NCBI RefSeq assembly: GCF_006538885.1
Contig: NZ_BJLY01000001.1
Coordinates: 62,001-126,000 of the forward strand
Length of the DNA: 64,000 nt
Reading direction: 5' to 3'
DNA from: Gluconobacter roseus NBRC 3990
GTDB taxonomy: Bacteria; Pseudomonadota; Alphaproteobacteria; Acetobacterales; Acetobacteraceae
Part shown: piece after piece, positions 7,045 through 14,573 of the stretch
How positions within the stretch are numbered: position 1 is the first letter of the stretch
How the letters are laid out: every line of letters begins with the position of its first letter
Program-made: the position numbers and the translations under genes
Notes under the pieces: generated by a model
Database searches by the model: none
Seen by the model: the letters and a program-made list of their open reading frames with translations, nothing else
What the model was told of the DNA's origin: nothing

Positions 7045-8749
7045 CGAAACGACCCCGCCACATTCGCTTTCGGACTGGAAAGTCCTTTTTCCCTACTGGA
7101 AATCCGAAGAGAAGTGGTGGGCCTGGTCCCTTCTGGGAGGGGCCATCGGACTGTCCGTGCTTTACGTGCAGTCCGCCGTCTGGTTCGGGGCCTGGTATCA
7201 CCGGTTTTTCGATGCGTTCTTTGCCGGTCAGGTCGCGCACTGCCTAGGGATGCTGCCGCTTTACCTGCTGGTGACGGTCGGCTCCGTTGCGGTCCATGTG
7301 ACGCAGACCTATCTGACGCAGATCCTGTCCATGCGCTGGCGTTTGTGGAACACGCGGGTTTATCTGCGGCAGTACCTGTCAGAAGAGGCGTATTACCGCC
7401 TCGAACACGGTCCGAACCGGGCGGACAACCCCGATCAGCGTATCGCGGATGACCTGTCGCAGATGACGGTCCAGACGCTCAAGCTCGGCCTGGATGCGAT
7501 TGATGCCGTGACCACGCTGTTCTCTTTCGCGGTGGTTCTGTGGAACATCGGGGGGGTATTGTCCTTCGACTGGCACGGCCATCATTTCCACATTCCCGGT
7601 TATCTTTTTCTGGGTGCGGTCATCACGACCCTGACGGCCTCGGGGATTCTGGAGCGGTTCGGTTCTCCCCTGATCGGGGCGAATTACCGGCAGCAGCATT
7701 TCGACGCGGATCTGCGTGCGGGGCTGATGGATATCCGGCGCAATTCCGAACAGATCGCCTTTTATGGCGGCGAGGAGGCCGAGCATCTGCGTCTGTCCGG
7801 CTATCTGGCGCATATCGCCACCAACTGGCGCAGCGTCGTGCGTTACACCTGGCGGGTCAATTTCATTGGCGAAATCTATACCGGAATCGCAACGGTACCG
7901 CTGTGGCTGATGCTGGCGCCGAAAGCCATGGCCCATGCTCTGACGTTCGGCCTCTATTCCCAGATCAATTCGGCCTACACGCAGGTCCGGATCAGTCTGG
8001 AATGGTTCATTTTCAATTATGCGGATCTGGCGACGCTGCGTTCGGTGCTCCAGCGTCTGGGTGAGTTCGAGCGGACGGTCAGCCAGCAGTCCGAGACAGG
8101 GATTGAACGTTTCGTATCGGAAATTCCTTCGGTGCAGATCCGCGATCTCACGCTCTGCCTTCCGGATACGACACCGATTGCCCGGATCGGCAACCTGACT
8201 CTGGAAAGCGGGGAGCGCTGGCTGGTCCGTGGGGCGTCAGGTTCGGGAAAAAGCACGTTCCTGCGCGCCCTTGCCGGATTGTGGCGTCACGGGAGCGGGG
8301 CGGTGTCCTTCAACATGCGTCAGGCCATGTTCCTGCCCCAGCGCAGCTATGTGCCGTCCGGAACCCTCCGCCAGACCCTGAGCTATCCCGCAACGCCGGA
8401 CCGTTATGAAACGCTGTCCTGCCAGCGGGTTCTGGAGGCCGTGAATCTGGCGGGATACAGCCATCGGCTGGATGAAATTGCTAACTGGCGGGATGTGTTG
8501 TCCCCCGGAGAACAGCAGCGTCTGGCCGTGGCGAGAGCGCTCCTGTTCCGGCCGGCGATCCTGTTTCTGGACGAGGCGACATCCGCCCTGGACGAAGGCA
8601 ATGAACGCCGCCTTTACGAGGCCCTTCTTTCCGCGCTGCCAAGCACCACCTTCATCAGTGTGGCGCATCGCGACGCCCTGTGCCGCTTCCACGATCACGA
8701 GATTGTTCTTGGCGATGGAAATGCCGTCTTTTCCGCGCTTGAAAAATAG
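7031..8749 (+). CDS. YddA/SbmA-type ABC transporter (fused permease-ATPase)
   Basis: A fused ABC protein of about 572 residues. The N-terminal membrane domain resembles SbmA/BacA (ABC_membrane_2): EKWWAWSLLGGAIGLSVLYVQ, a helix over LGMLPLYLLVTVGSVAVHV, and WNTRVYLRQYLSEEAYYRLEHGPNRADNPDQRIADD, a hallmark of the family. The ATPase domain has Walker A GASGSGKST (about residue 401), signature LSPGEQQRLAVARA (about 489) and Walker B ILFLDEATSALDE (about 510). I prefer the GTG at 7031, overlapping the receptor gene by 14 bases; an in-frame ATG at 6962 would overlap by 83. In E. coli the homologue yddA sits beside the TonB receptor gene yddB, so the pair is a known association. SbmA/BacA relatives move peptides. 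Confidence 0.87.
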   Translation: MQTTDETTPPHSLSDWKVLFPYWKSEEKWWAWSLLGGAIGLSVLYVQSAVWFGAWYHRFFDAFFAGQVAHCLGMLPLYLLVTVGSVAVHVTQTYLTQILSMRWRLWNTRVYLRQYLSEEAYYRLEHGPNRADNPDQRIADDLSQMTVQTLKLGLDAIDAVTTLFSFAVVLWNIGGVLSFDWHGHHFHIPGYLFLGAVITTLTASGILERFGSPLIGANYRQQHFDADLRAGLMDIRRNSEQIAFYGGEEAEHLRLSGYLAHIATNWRSVVRYTWRVNFIGEIYTGIATVPLWLMLAPKAMAHALTFGLYSQINSAYTQVRISLEWFIFNYADLATLRSVLQRLGEFERTVSQQSETGIERFVSEIPSVQIRDLTLCLPDTTPIARIGNLTLESGERWLVRGASGSGKSTFLRALAGLWRHGSGAVSFNMRQAMFLPQRSYVPSGTLRQTLSYPATPDRYETLSCQRVLEAVNLAGYSHRLDEIANWRDVLSPGEQQRLAVARALLFRPAILFLDEATSALDEGNERRLYEALLSALPSTTFISVAHRDALCRFHDHEIVLGDGNAVFSALEK

Positions 8750-8767
8750 GGTGGCGGGGTATATTTT
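8739..8767 (+). promoter_or_regulatory. candidate internal copper promoter with CsoR-like operator in its spacer
   Basis: TTGAAA (8739-8744), 17 bases, TATTTT (8762-8767). The spacer is filled by TAGGGTGGCGGGGTATA (8747-8763). Read on the other strand this is TATACCCCGCCACCCTA, sharing TATACCC with the sites at 4064 and 4152. It overlaps the stop of the ABC gene and would give the ATPase gene its own copper-responsive transcription. Confidence 0.45.
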
Positions 8768-8814
8768 TTACGAACTCTTTGCAGAATCCTCCTAGCCGAC
8801 AGGACCCTTTCCAG

Positions 8815-11190
8815 ATGTCAGAAACGATCAGTTTCCCCGTCGGTGGCATGACCTGCGCCGCCTGTGCCGCGCGGATTGAAAAAGTCCTCAACCGTCAGGA
8901 CGGTGTGAAGGCGACCGTGAACTTCGCGTCCGAACGCGCGCAGGTCGCTTTTGAAAACGCCTCATCCTCCGTTGAAAGCGTCGTGGCGGCCGTACGGCGC
9001 GCAGGCTTTTCCGTGGACGAGCAGAGCCTGGACCTGTCGCTGTCGGGCATGACCTGCGCGGCCTGTGCGGCCCGGATTGAAAAGATCCTGAACCGCCAGC
9101 CTTCCGTACAGGCCAGCGTAAATTTCGCGGCCGAGCGGGCGCATATCAATTACATTCCCGGCGTGGTCGAACCGGCTCTCCTGATCGGGAAGATCGAAAA
9201 GGCCGGTTTCGGCGCAGCACGTCTGGACGAGGGGACGCGCGAAGACCCGAAGGCCAAGCGTGCAGCCATCTGGAAGCGTGAGCGCAACCGCTTCATCCTG
9301 ACGCTCATCCTGTCCCTGCCGCTCTTTGCCGAGATGATCGGCATGTTCTTCGGGCGCATGATCGTACCGGTTCCGGTACAGTTCCTGTTCGCGACGATCG
9401 TGCAGTTCGTCTGTGGCGCGCATCTGTATCGCAGGGCTTGGAATGCCGTGCGTGGCGGCTCGGCCAACATGGACGTGCTGGTCGTGCTCGGAACGTCCAT
9501 CGCCTGGCTGTTCAGTGCGGTTGTCGTGGTATTCGGGCTGCATCAGCATGTCTATTTTGAAGCCAGCGCGTCCATCATCACGCTGATTTCGCTCGGCAAG
9601 CTCATGGAGACCCGCGCCAAGAACAGGACCAGCGCGGGGATCGAGAGCCTGCTCCAGCTTCAGCCGCAGATCGCGCATGTCGAGCGTGATGGCGCCATCG
9701 TGGACCGCGCGGTTGCGGACATGCATGTCGGGGACATTTTCGTCGTGCGTCCGGGCGAGAGCGTGCCGGTGGATGGCGAGATCATCGAGGGGTCTTCCGA
9801 AATCAACGAGTCCATGCTGACGGGTGAAAGCGTTCCGGTTCTCAAGGAAATCGGCAACGAGGTCTTTGGCGGGACGATGAATGCCAATGGCGCGCTGCGT
9901 GTCCGGGCGACCGGTGTGGGTGCGGATACGGCACTGGCGCGGATCGTGAAAATGGTCGAGCAGGCGCAGGGGTCGAAGGCCAATGTACAGCGTCTGGCCG
10001 ATAAGGTTTCGGGCATTTTCGTGCCTGCCGTTATCGGGATTGCCGTTCTCACCTTCCTGATTGGCTGGGCCGTTACCGGTTCTGCGACATGGAGTCTCGT
10101 CTCGGCCGTGTCCGTACTGGTGATTGCCTGCCCGTGTTCGCTGGGTCTGGCGACGCCGACGGCCATCATGGTCGGGACGGGGCGTGGCGCGCAGTCCGGT
10201 ATCCTGTTCCGCAATGCCGATGCGCTGGAACGGGCCGAGAAGCTCAAGACCATCATCGTCGACAAGACCGGCACGTTAACGCAGGGGCGCCCCACGGTTG
10301 CAGCCGTTCATCCGGCGGTGGGTGTTCCGGTGGATACGCTTCTGGGCGTTGCATATGCCTTGGAGCATAATTCCGAGCATCCGCTGGCCCGTGCCATCGT
10401 GGATTATGCCGAGAGTAACAGCGTCGGTGTTTCTGTTGGAGCAGAGGGTTTTCAGGCTGTTCCAGGCAAGGGCGTTGTTGCGCAGCTCGGCGGACAGGAA
10501 GCGCGTCTGGGCTCGCCGAAATTCATGCAGGAAAGCGGGCTGGACCTGTCGTCCCTGCCGGTCGCCGCGCTGGAAAGCGAGGGCAATACCGTCATTGCTG
10601 TGGCGCAGGGTGCCCGGGTTCTGGGGATTATCGCGCTGGAGGATGAACTGCGGGTAGATGCCATAGCGACCGTGAAAGCTCTGAAGGCGCGGGGCATCCG
10701 GGTCGTGATGCTGACGGGCGATAACGAACGCGCGGCGACGGTTGTGGCCCGTCAGGTCGGCGTGGATGACTATCTTGCCGGCGTGCTGCCCGAGCATAAG
10801 GCGGATGGTGTTGCAAAATATCGGGCGCAGGGCGGTCTGGTTGGTATGGTGGGCGACGGCATCAACGATGCGCCGGCTCTGGCCGCAGCCGATGTCGGGT
10901 TCGCCATTGGCGCGGGCTCTGCCGTCGCACTCGATACGGCTGATGTCGTGCTGATGAAGAGCGAGATGACCGGCGTTCTGGATGCGATTTCGCTGTCCAA
11001 TGCGACCCTGTCCAAGATTAGGCAGAACCTGTTCTTCGCCTTCATCTACAACATTCTGGGCCTGCCGCTGGCGGCTTTCGGAATGCTGAACCCGATCGTG
11101 GCGGGCGCTGCCATGGCCATGAGTTCCGTCTCGGTGGTTAGCAACTCCCTGCTGCTCAACCGCTGGAAACCGATCTCCGGCAAGTCCTGA
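8815..11190 (+). CDS. copA: Cu(I)-exporting P1B-type ATPase CopA
   Basis: A 791-residue inner-membrane copper efflux pump. It has two N-terminal metal-binding domains, each GMTCAACAARIEK (about residues 11-23 and 78-90). The transmembrane metal site is CPC (IACPCSLGLATPTA, about residue 439). The phosphorylation loop is DKTGTLT (about 483), followed by MLTGDNERAATV and MVGDGINDAPALAAADVGFAIG. An upstream in-frame TTG at 8779 is possible, but the ATG at 8815 with AGGA upstream is better. It exports Cu(I) delivered by CopZ to the periplasm, where the oxidase at 1713 can act on it. It has a candidate promoter of its own at 8739. Confidence 0.97.
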   Translation: MSETISFPVGGMTCAACAARIEKVLNRQDGVKATVNFASERAQVAFENASSSVESVVAAVRRAGFSVDEQSLDLSLSGMTCAACAARIEKILNRQPSVQASVNFAAERAHINYIPGVVEPALLIGKIEKAGFGAARLDEGTREDPKAKRAAIWKRERNRFILTLILSLPLFAEMIGMFFGRMIVPVPVQFLFATIVQFVCGAHLYRRAWNAVRGGSANMDVLVVLGTSIAWLFSAVVVVFGLHQHVYFEASASIITLISLGKLMETRAKNRTSAGIESLLQLQPQIAHVERDGAIVDRAVADMHVGDIFVVRPGESVPVDGEIIEGSSEINESMLTGESVPVLKEIGNEVFGGTMNANGALRVRATGVGADTALARIVKMVEQAQGSKANVQRLADKVSGIFVPAVIGIAVLTFLIGWAVTGSATWSLVSAVSVLVIACPCSLGLATPTAIMVGTGRGAQSGILFRNADALERAEKLKTIIVDKTGTLTQGRPTVAAVHPAVGVPVDTLLGVAYALEHNSEHPLARAIVDYAESNSVGVSVGAEGFQAVPGKGVVAQLGGQEARLGSPKFMQESGLDLSSLPVAALESEGNTVIAVAQGARVLGIIALEDELRVDAIATVKALKARGIRVVMLTGDNERAATVVARQVGVDDYLAGVLPEHKADGVAKYRAQGGLVGMVGDGINDAPALAAADVGFAIGAGSAVALDTADVVLMKSEMTGVLDAISLSNATLSKIRQNLFFAFIYNILGLPLAAFGMLNPIVAGAAMAMSSVSVVSNSLLLNRWKPISGKS

Positions 11191-11211
11191 GGCAGACTCT
11201 TCCAGGTGCGA

Positions 11212-11880
11212 TCACTGCACCCGGAACGGGAGTTTCCTGCGGGCAAAATCGAGCATGGCCGTCGCGCCATGCTCCCACAGACCCAGCGGTTCGCTGCTGC
11301 CGATATGGCCGACAGCGCCCGCTTCCAGAAAATCCGACTGCCACTGACCGGCTAATTCCCGCGCACGCGGCAGGGACAGCCAGGGGTCATTGCTGCTGGC
11401 CATGATCGCGGTGGGGACCGGCAGGGGCGTATTGGGAAGCGGCCCGAAAGAGCGGATGCGTTCCACGTCCGGATGGGTTGTATGGTCAATATCCGCAGGT
11501 GCGACCAGAAATGCCCCGGCCACGCGCTGTCCGCCATGACGACTCAGCCATTTCGCGCTCAGCACGGCCCCAAGACTATGGGCGATCAGAAAAACCGGAC
11601 GGGATGAGGCCTCGACCGCAGCGGTGAGCGTTGCTTCCCAGTCTGCGGGTGTAGGTGTTTCCCAGTCCGTCTGGTGGAGACGTTTCAAGTCATAAGCCTG
11701 TTCCCAGTGAGACTGCCAGTGATCCGGACCTGAACCGAAGAGGCCGGGGACCAGCAGCAGCTCGACCTGCTGGCCGAGGCGCTGGAACGCGCCGGCGATC
11801 TGCTGGCGGCCCGTATCAGGCAGGCCATGCGTGGCCCAAGCGGGATCGAAGGATGTCGGACGGCCGGAAAACAGGTTCAT
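11212..11880 (-). CDS. RBBP9/YdeN-family alpha/beta serine hydrolase
   Basis: A 222-residue cytoplasmic alpha/beta hydrolase of the RBBP9/YdeN family. Family features are LLLVPGLFGSGPDHWQSHWEQ near residue 41, the nucleophile elbow AHSLGAV, the acid region ASSNDPWLSLPRA and the catalytic histidine in GAVGHIGSSEPLG. It is probably an esterase; the physiological substrate is unknown for the family. It converges on the copper ATPase gene with 21 bases between the stops, and follows cysK on the same strand after a 124-base AT-rich gap, so it probably has its own promoter. Confidence 0.85.
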   Translation of the reverse strand: MNLFSGRPTSFDPAWATHGLPDTGRQQIAGAFQRLGQQVELLLVPGLFGSGPDHWQSHWEQAYDLKRLHQTDWETPTPADWEATLTAAVEASSRPVFLIAHSLGAVLSAKWLSRHGGQRVAGAFLVAPADIDHTTHPDVERIRSFGPLPNTPLPVPTAIMASSNDPWLSLPRARELAGQWQSDFLEAGAVGHIGSSEPLGLWEHGATAMLDFARRKLPFRVQ

Positions 11881-12004
11881 GACGTTATCTCCTCTCAGCC
11901 GTACCGACTCTTCTGCAGGAGAGCGGAACAGGACTTCGAGTTAATAACGAACACAAACGCCTATTAAATAAAACAACTTTTGTTTATAGTTATTTTATGG
12001 GTAC

Positions 12005-13000
12005 TCAGGCCAGCCCGTCAAAGAGCTGTGTGGAGAGGTAGCGTTCCGCGAAGGACGGGACGATGGCCACGATCGTTTTACCCCGGCTGGAGGGCTTGCG
12101 GGCCAGTTCCATTCCCGCAAACAGCGCGGCACCCGACGAAATCCCGATGGGGATGCCTTCAACCGCTGCACACAGCCGTGCCGTTGCCACGGCTTCCTGT
12201 TCGGAAACTTCGAACACGCCGTCCAGCGCCTTGAGATCCAGCGTATCAGGCTCGAAACCCGGGCCGATGCCCTGAATGCCATGCGGGCCGGGCTCGTCGC
12301 CATGCAGCACGGCACTTTCGCGCGGTTCCACACCGTAGACCTTGATGGATTTACGATGTTTTTTCAGGCCATGGGCAATGCCGGATGCCGTACCCCCCGT
12401 GCCCAGACCGGCCACGACCATATCGACCTTGCCTGCCGTATCTTCCCAGATTTCCTGGGCCGTCGTGGCTTCATGCACGGCCGGGTTGGCGTCGTTTTCG
12501 AACTGGCTCGGCATCCAGGCGTCAGGCAGGGTGCGGTTGAGCTGCTCGGCGCGTTCAATGGCGCCGGCCATGCCGCGGGATGCAGGTGTCAGTTCAGTAT
12601 CCGCGCCCATCAGGCGCAGCATCTTGCGGCGCTCGGTCGAGGCGTTTTCCGGCATGGTGACGATCAGGCGGTATCCCAGCGCCACGGCCGCGAAAGCAAG
12701 CGAAATACCGGTATTGCCCGAAGTCGGCTCGATCAGGACCGTGCGGCCCGGCGTAATCAGGCCGCGCGCTTCGGCATCCCGCAGCATGGCCACGCCAATC
12801 CGGTCCTTGACGGAGCCGAGCGGGTTGAAAAATTCCAGCTTGAGGAGTAGCCGCCCGTTGAGATGCTCACGCTGGGTCAGATGTGGCAGCGCGACAAGCG
12901 GTGTGCCTCCCACCGTCTCCAGAAAGGAGTTGAAAACGCGTCCCCGGGGGGCGGCATAACCTTCGAACGGGGCGGGGGACAGCGGAACCTTCTTGCTCAT
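12005..13000 (-). CDS. cysK: cysteine synthase (O-acetylserine sulfhydrylase)
   Basis: A 331-residue PLP enzyme that makes cysteine from O-acetylserine and sulfide. The PLP lysine is in NPLGSVKDRIG (K65), the substrate loop is EPTSGNTGIS, and the phosphate-binding glycines are in GTGGTASGIAHGLK. The C-terminal half has VEPRESAVL and SSGAALFAG. I prefer the ATG at 13000 (MSKKVPL), preceded by AGTGAGG, over the ATG at 13015. It is divergent from a candidate Cys/Met leader peptide and transporter operon, hinting at a local sulfur-metabolism theme. Confidence 0.93.
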   Translation of the reverse strand: MSKKVPLSPAPFEGYAAPRGRVFNSFLETVGGTPLVALPHLTQREHLNGRLLLKLEFFNPLGSVKDRIGVAMLRDAEARGLITPGRTVLIEPTSGNTGISLAFAAVALGYRLIVTMPENASTERRKMLRLMGADTELTPASRGMAGAIERAEQLNRTLPDAWMPSQFENDANPAVHEATTAQEIWEDTAGKVDMVVAGLGTGGTASGIAHGLKKHRKSIKVYGVEPRESAVLHGDEPGPHGIQGIGPGFEPDTLDLKALDGVFEVSEQEAVATARLCAAVEGIPIGISSGAALFAGMELARKPSSRGKTIVAIVPSFAERYLSTQLFDGLA

Positions 13001-13195
13001 GGCCTCACTTAACATGCGAAATGGGGAAAAGGGCAGACGGTAAATGATGATTTCCGTTACAACGAAACAATAGCGTTATTATGGGCGGGGCGTCGATATC
13101 ACATCATGTTCATGCGTTATATATTGACGGCATGCCGCAGGCCGTCGTATCTGACAGCCTCCAGTGGCATCCACAGCAACAGGACCAGTCGGTCA

Positions 13196-13276
13196 ATGAT
13201 GTGTCGAATGTGTAGCACGCAGCGCAAACGCTGCTCCGCTTCAGGTCCGGAGGCAAGTGTCTCCGGCGTGTCATAA
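13196..13276 (+). CDS. candidate Cys/Met-rich leader peptide
   Basis: A 26-codon ORF whose first residues are MMCRMCSTQRKRC: three Met and three Cys within 13 codons. The stop (TAA, 13274-13276) lies two bases before the stem of an intrinsic terminator. An ACAGGA lies about 11 bases upstream of the first ATG. The layout (short ORF dense in scarce-amino-acid codons, alternative hairpins, terminator, then a transporter operon) is that of a transcription attenuator. Its translation and function are inferred; I know of no family match. Confidence 0.5.
   Translation: MMCRMCSTQRKRCSASGPEASVSGVS
13219..13234 (+). other. leader hairpin 1
   Basis: GCAGCG-CAAA-CGCTGC is a perfect 6-bp stem with a tetraloop, inside the candidate leader ORF and covering its third Cys codon. 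Confidence 0.45.
13247..13266 (+). other. leader hairpin 2 / possible antiterminator arm
   Basis: CCGGAG-N8-CTCCGG is a perfect 6-bp stem. Its 3' end overlaps GGCGT (13265-13269), which can alternatively pair with ACGCC (13276-13280) in the terminator's 5' arm, so the two folds are mutually exclusive. Confidence 0.4.
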
Positions 13277-13277
13277 C

Positions 13278-13309
13278 GCCCGACAACTGGACTGTCGGGC
13301 TCTTTCTTC
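13278..13309 (+). terminator. intrinsic terminator of the leader (attenuator)
   Basis: A perfect 8-bp stem, GCCCGACA-ACTGGAC-TGTCGGGC, is followed by TCTTTCTTC. It lies upstream of the 65-aa gene and downstream of no larger gene on this strand, so it can only end a short leader transcript. Confidence 0.7.
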
Positions 13310-13322
13310 AGGGTCCGGCATC

Positions 13323-13520
13323 ATGCTTGGTTCAACAGTCATCGAAATCAACGGCGTCTTCCTCGGCGCGGCCATTCTGGTCAGCGAGAGCGGGACGAGA
13401 CGCTTCTATGCCGCGCATGACAGCGTGCGCGCGCTCCATAACGAACTCCTTCCCGATCTGGTCGCGCTTCAGCAGCGCATCCGTCTGCATGTGCGCAGGC
13501 CAGCCTATCAACTGGTCTGA
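13323..13520 (+). CDS. 65-residue protein of unknown function
   Basis: I do not recognise this gene. It encodes a 65-residue protein starting MLGSTVIEINGVFLGAAI. A short beta-hairpin-like N-terminus (INGVFLGAAILVSESGTRRFYAA) is followed by a charged helix (VRALHNELLPDLVALQQRIRL). There is no signal peptide or Cys. It begins 14 bases after the attenuator T tract and ends 81 bases before a peptide-type ABC permease gene on the same strand, so it is probably the first structural gene under the attenuator. Codon usage looks normal for the window, which supports it being real. Confidence 0.55.
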   Translation: MLGSTVIEINGVFLGAAILVSESGTRRFYAAHDSVRALHNELLPDLVALQQRIRLHVRRPAYQLV

Positions 13521-13601
13521 TTGATAAAGACCCCCTTCTGTCCGGGCCCGTTCGTGCTGTAGAACAAAAAAGATCACGAACCGGAACGGATTGGAGCAGG
13601 C

Positions 13602-14573
13602 GTGGAAGGAAGTTATCGGCGGATTATCCGCGCTGTTCTGACGCGCCGTGACGGCGCTTTCGCGGCTCTGCTTCTCCTTTCCATCGTCCTCGCCTGCCTG
13701 TCCGCTCCGCTTTATGCGTCGTTCAACGGGATTGACCCGTTTTCCTCCGACATCGCGGGGACGACGATCCGGAACGGGCAGCGCGTTGACCTCATGCAGC
13801 CGAATGACAATCCGCTTCATCTGGGTCTCAGTCCGATCGAACCAGACTGGCGGCCAGGGCCATATGCACTTGGGGCGGACTCGCAGGGACGGGATGTTGC
13901 AGCGCGCGTTCTGTATGGTGGCCGCAATTCCCTGCTGATTGCGGCCGCGTCTGCGACGTTCTGCCTGTGTCTGGCGGCCTGTATCGGGATCTGTGCGGGG
14001 TATTTCGGTGGCTGGATCGATCTGATCCTGTCGCGCATTCTGGATATGCTCTGGGCGATCCCGGTCTATCTGTTCGCGATTTCGCTGTCCGTTGTCACGG
14101 TGGGGCACGGTATCCGGCTTGGGCCTGTGACCATCGGGGCGGATAATCTGCTGATCCCGATCGGGATTATCGCGCTGGTCTATGTGCCCTATGCGGCGCG
14201 GCCATTGCGGGCACGGGCGCTGAGCCTGTCGCAGGCGGGGTTCGTCATGGCGGCGCGGGGGATGGGGGCGTCAGACTGGCGCATCCTGTGGCGGGAAATC
14301 CTGCCGGGGCTAACGCCGACCATGGCTGTTCTGGCACCACTGGTGATGGCGCTGTGCATGTTGGCGGAATCCGCACTGTCCTTCCTGTCGCTCGGCGTTC
14401 AGGCCCCGGCGGCGTCCTGGGGAACGATCATTCAGGACGGGGAAGGGCTACTCTATACGCGGCCCATGGTGGCCATCGTGCCGGGGCTGGCAATCGTTCT
14501 GACCGTTCTGGCGCTCAATGTTCTGGGCAATGCGTTGCGGGACCAGCTTGACCCGAAAGGAGCAGGCCGATGA
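13602..14573 (+). CDS. peptide/nickel-type ABC transporter permease (DppC-like)
   Basis: A 323-residue inner-membrane permease of the DppC/OppC family. It starts at GTG 13602, with GGAG six bases upstream. The N-terminal helix is LLLLSIVLACLSAPLYA. It has the family's periplasmic opening (PYALGADSQGRDVAARVLYGGRNSLLIA) and the ATPase-contact loop of the EAA type (AARGMGASDWRILWREILPG). The C-terminus LNVLGNALRDQLDPK is diagnostic. Its stop overlaps the next gene by 4 bases (ATGA). The substrate cannot be read from the sequence; no binding-protein gene is in the cluster. Confidence 0.9.
   Translation: MEGSYRRIIRAVLTRRDGAFAALLLLSIVLACLSAPLYASFNGIDPFSSDIAGTTIRNGQRVDLMQPNDNPLHLGLSPIEPDWRPGPYALGADSQGRDVAARVLYGGRNSLLIAAASATFCLCLAACIGICAGYFGGWIDLILSRILDMLWAIPVYLFAISLSVVTVGHGIRLGPVTIGADNLLIPIGIIALVYVPYAARPLRARALSLSQAGFVMAARGMGASDWRILWREILPGLTPTMAVLAPLVMALCMLAESALSFLSLGVQAPAASWGTIIQDGEGLLYTRPMVAIVPGLAIVLTVLALNVLGNALRDQLDPKGAGR

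Larger units (their letters stand above)
13001..13322. promoter_or_regulatory. divergent region cysK / transporter operon with structured leader
   Basis: A 322-base intergenic region. The cysK-proximal half is AT-richer. A rightward promoter candidate is TTGACG (13124-13129), 17 bases, GTATCT (13147-13152). The right half contains the short ORF at 13196, three successive hairpins and an intrinsic terminator, all described separately. Confidence 0.5.

Noticed and set aside
8747-8763. MerR/CueR operator for the copper ATPase
   Set aside because: The promoter spacer is 17 bases, not the 19-20 typical of CueR, and the sequence lacks the ACCTTCC-type arms. It matches the CsoR-like sites better.
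13278-13309. Terminator of an upstream plus-strand gene
   Set aside because: No plus-strand gene lies upstream (cysK is on the minus strand), so the terminator belongs to the short leader transcript.
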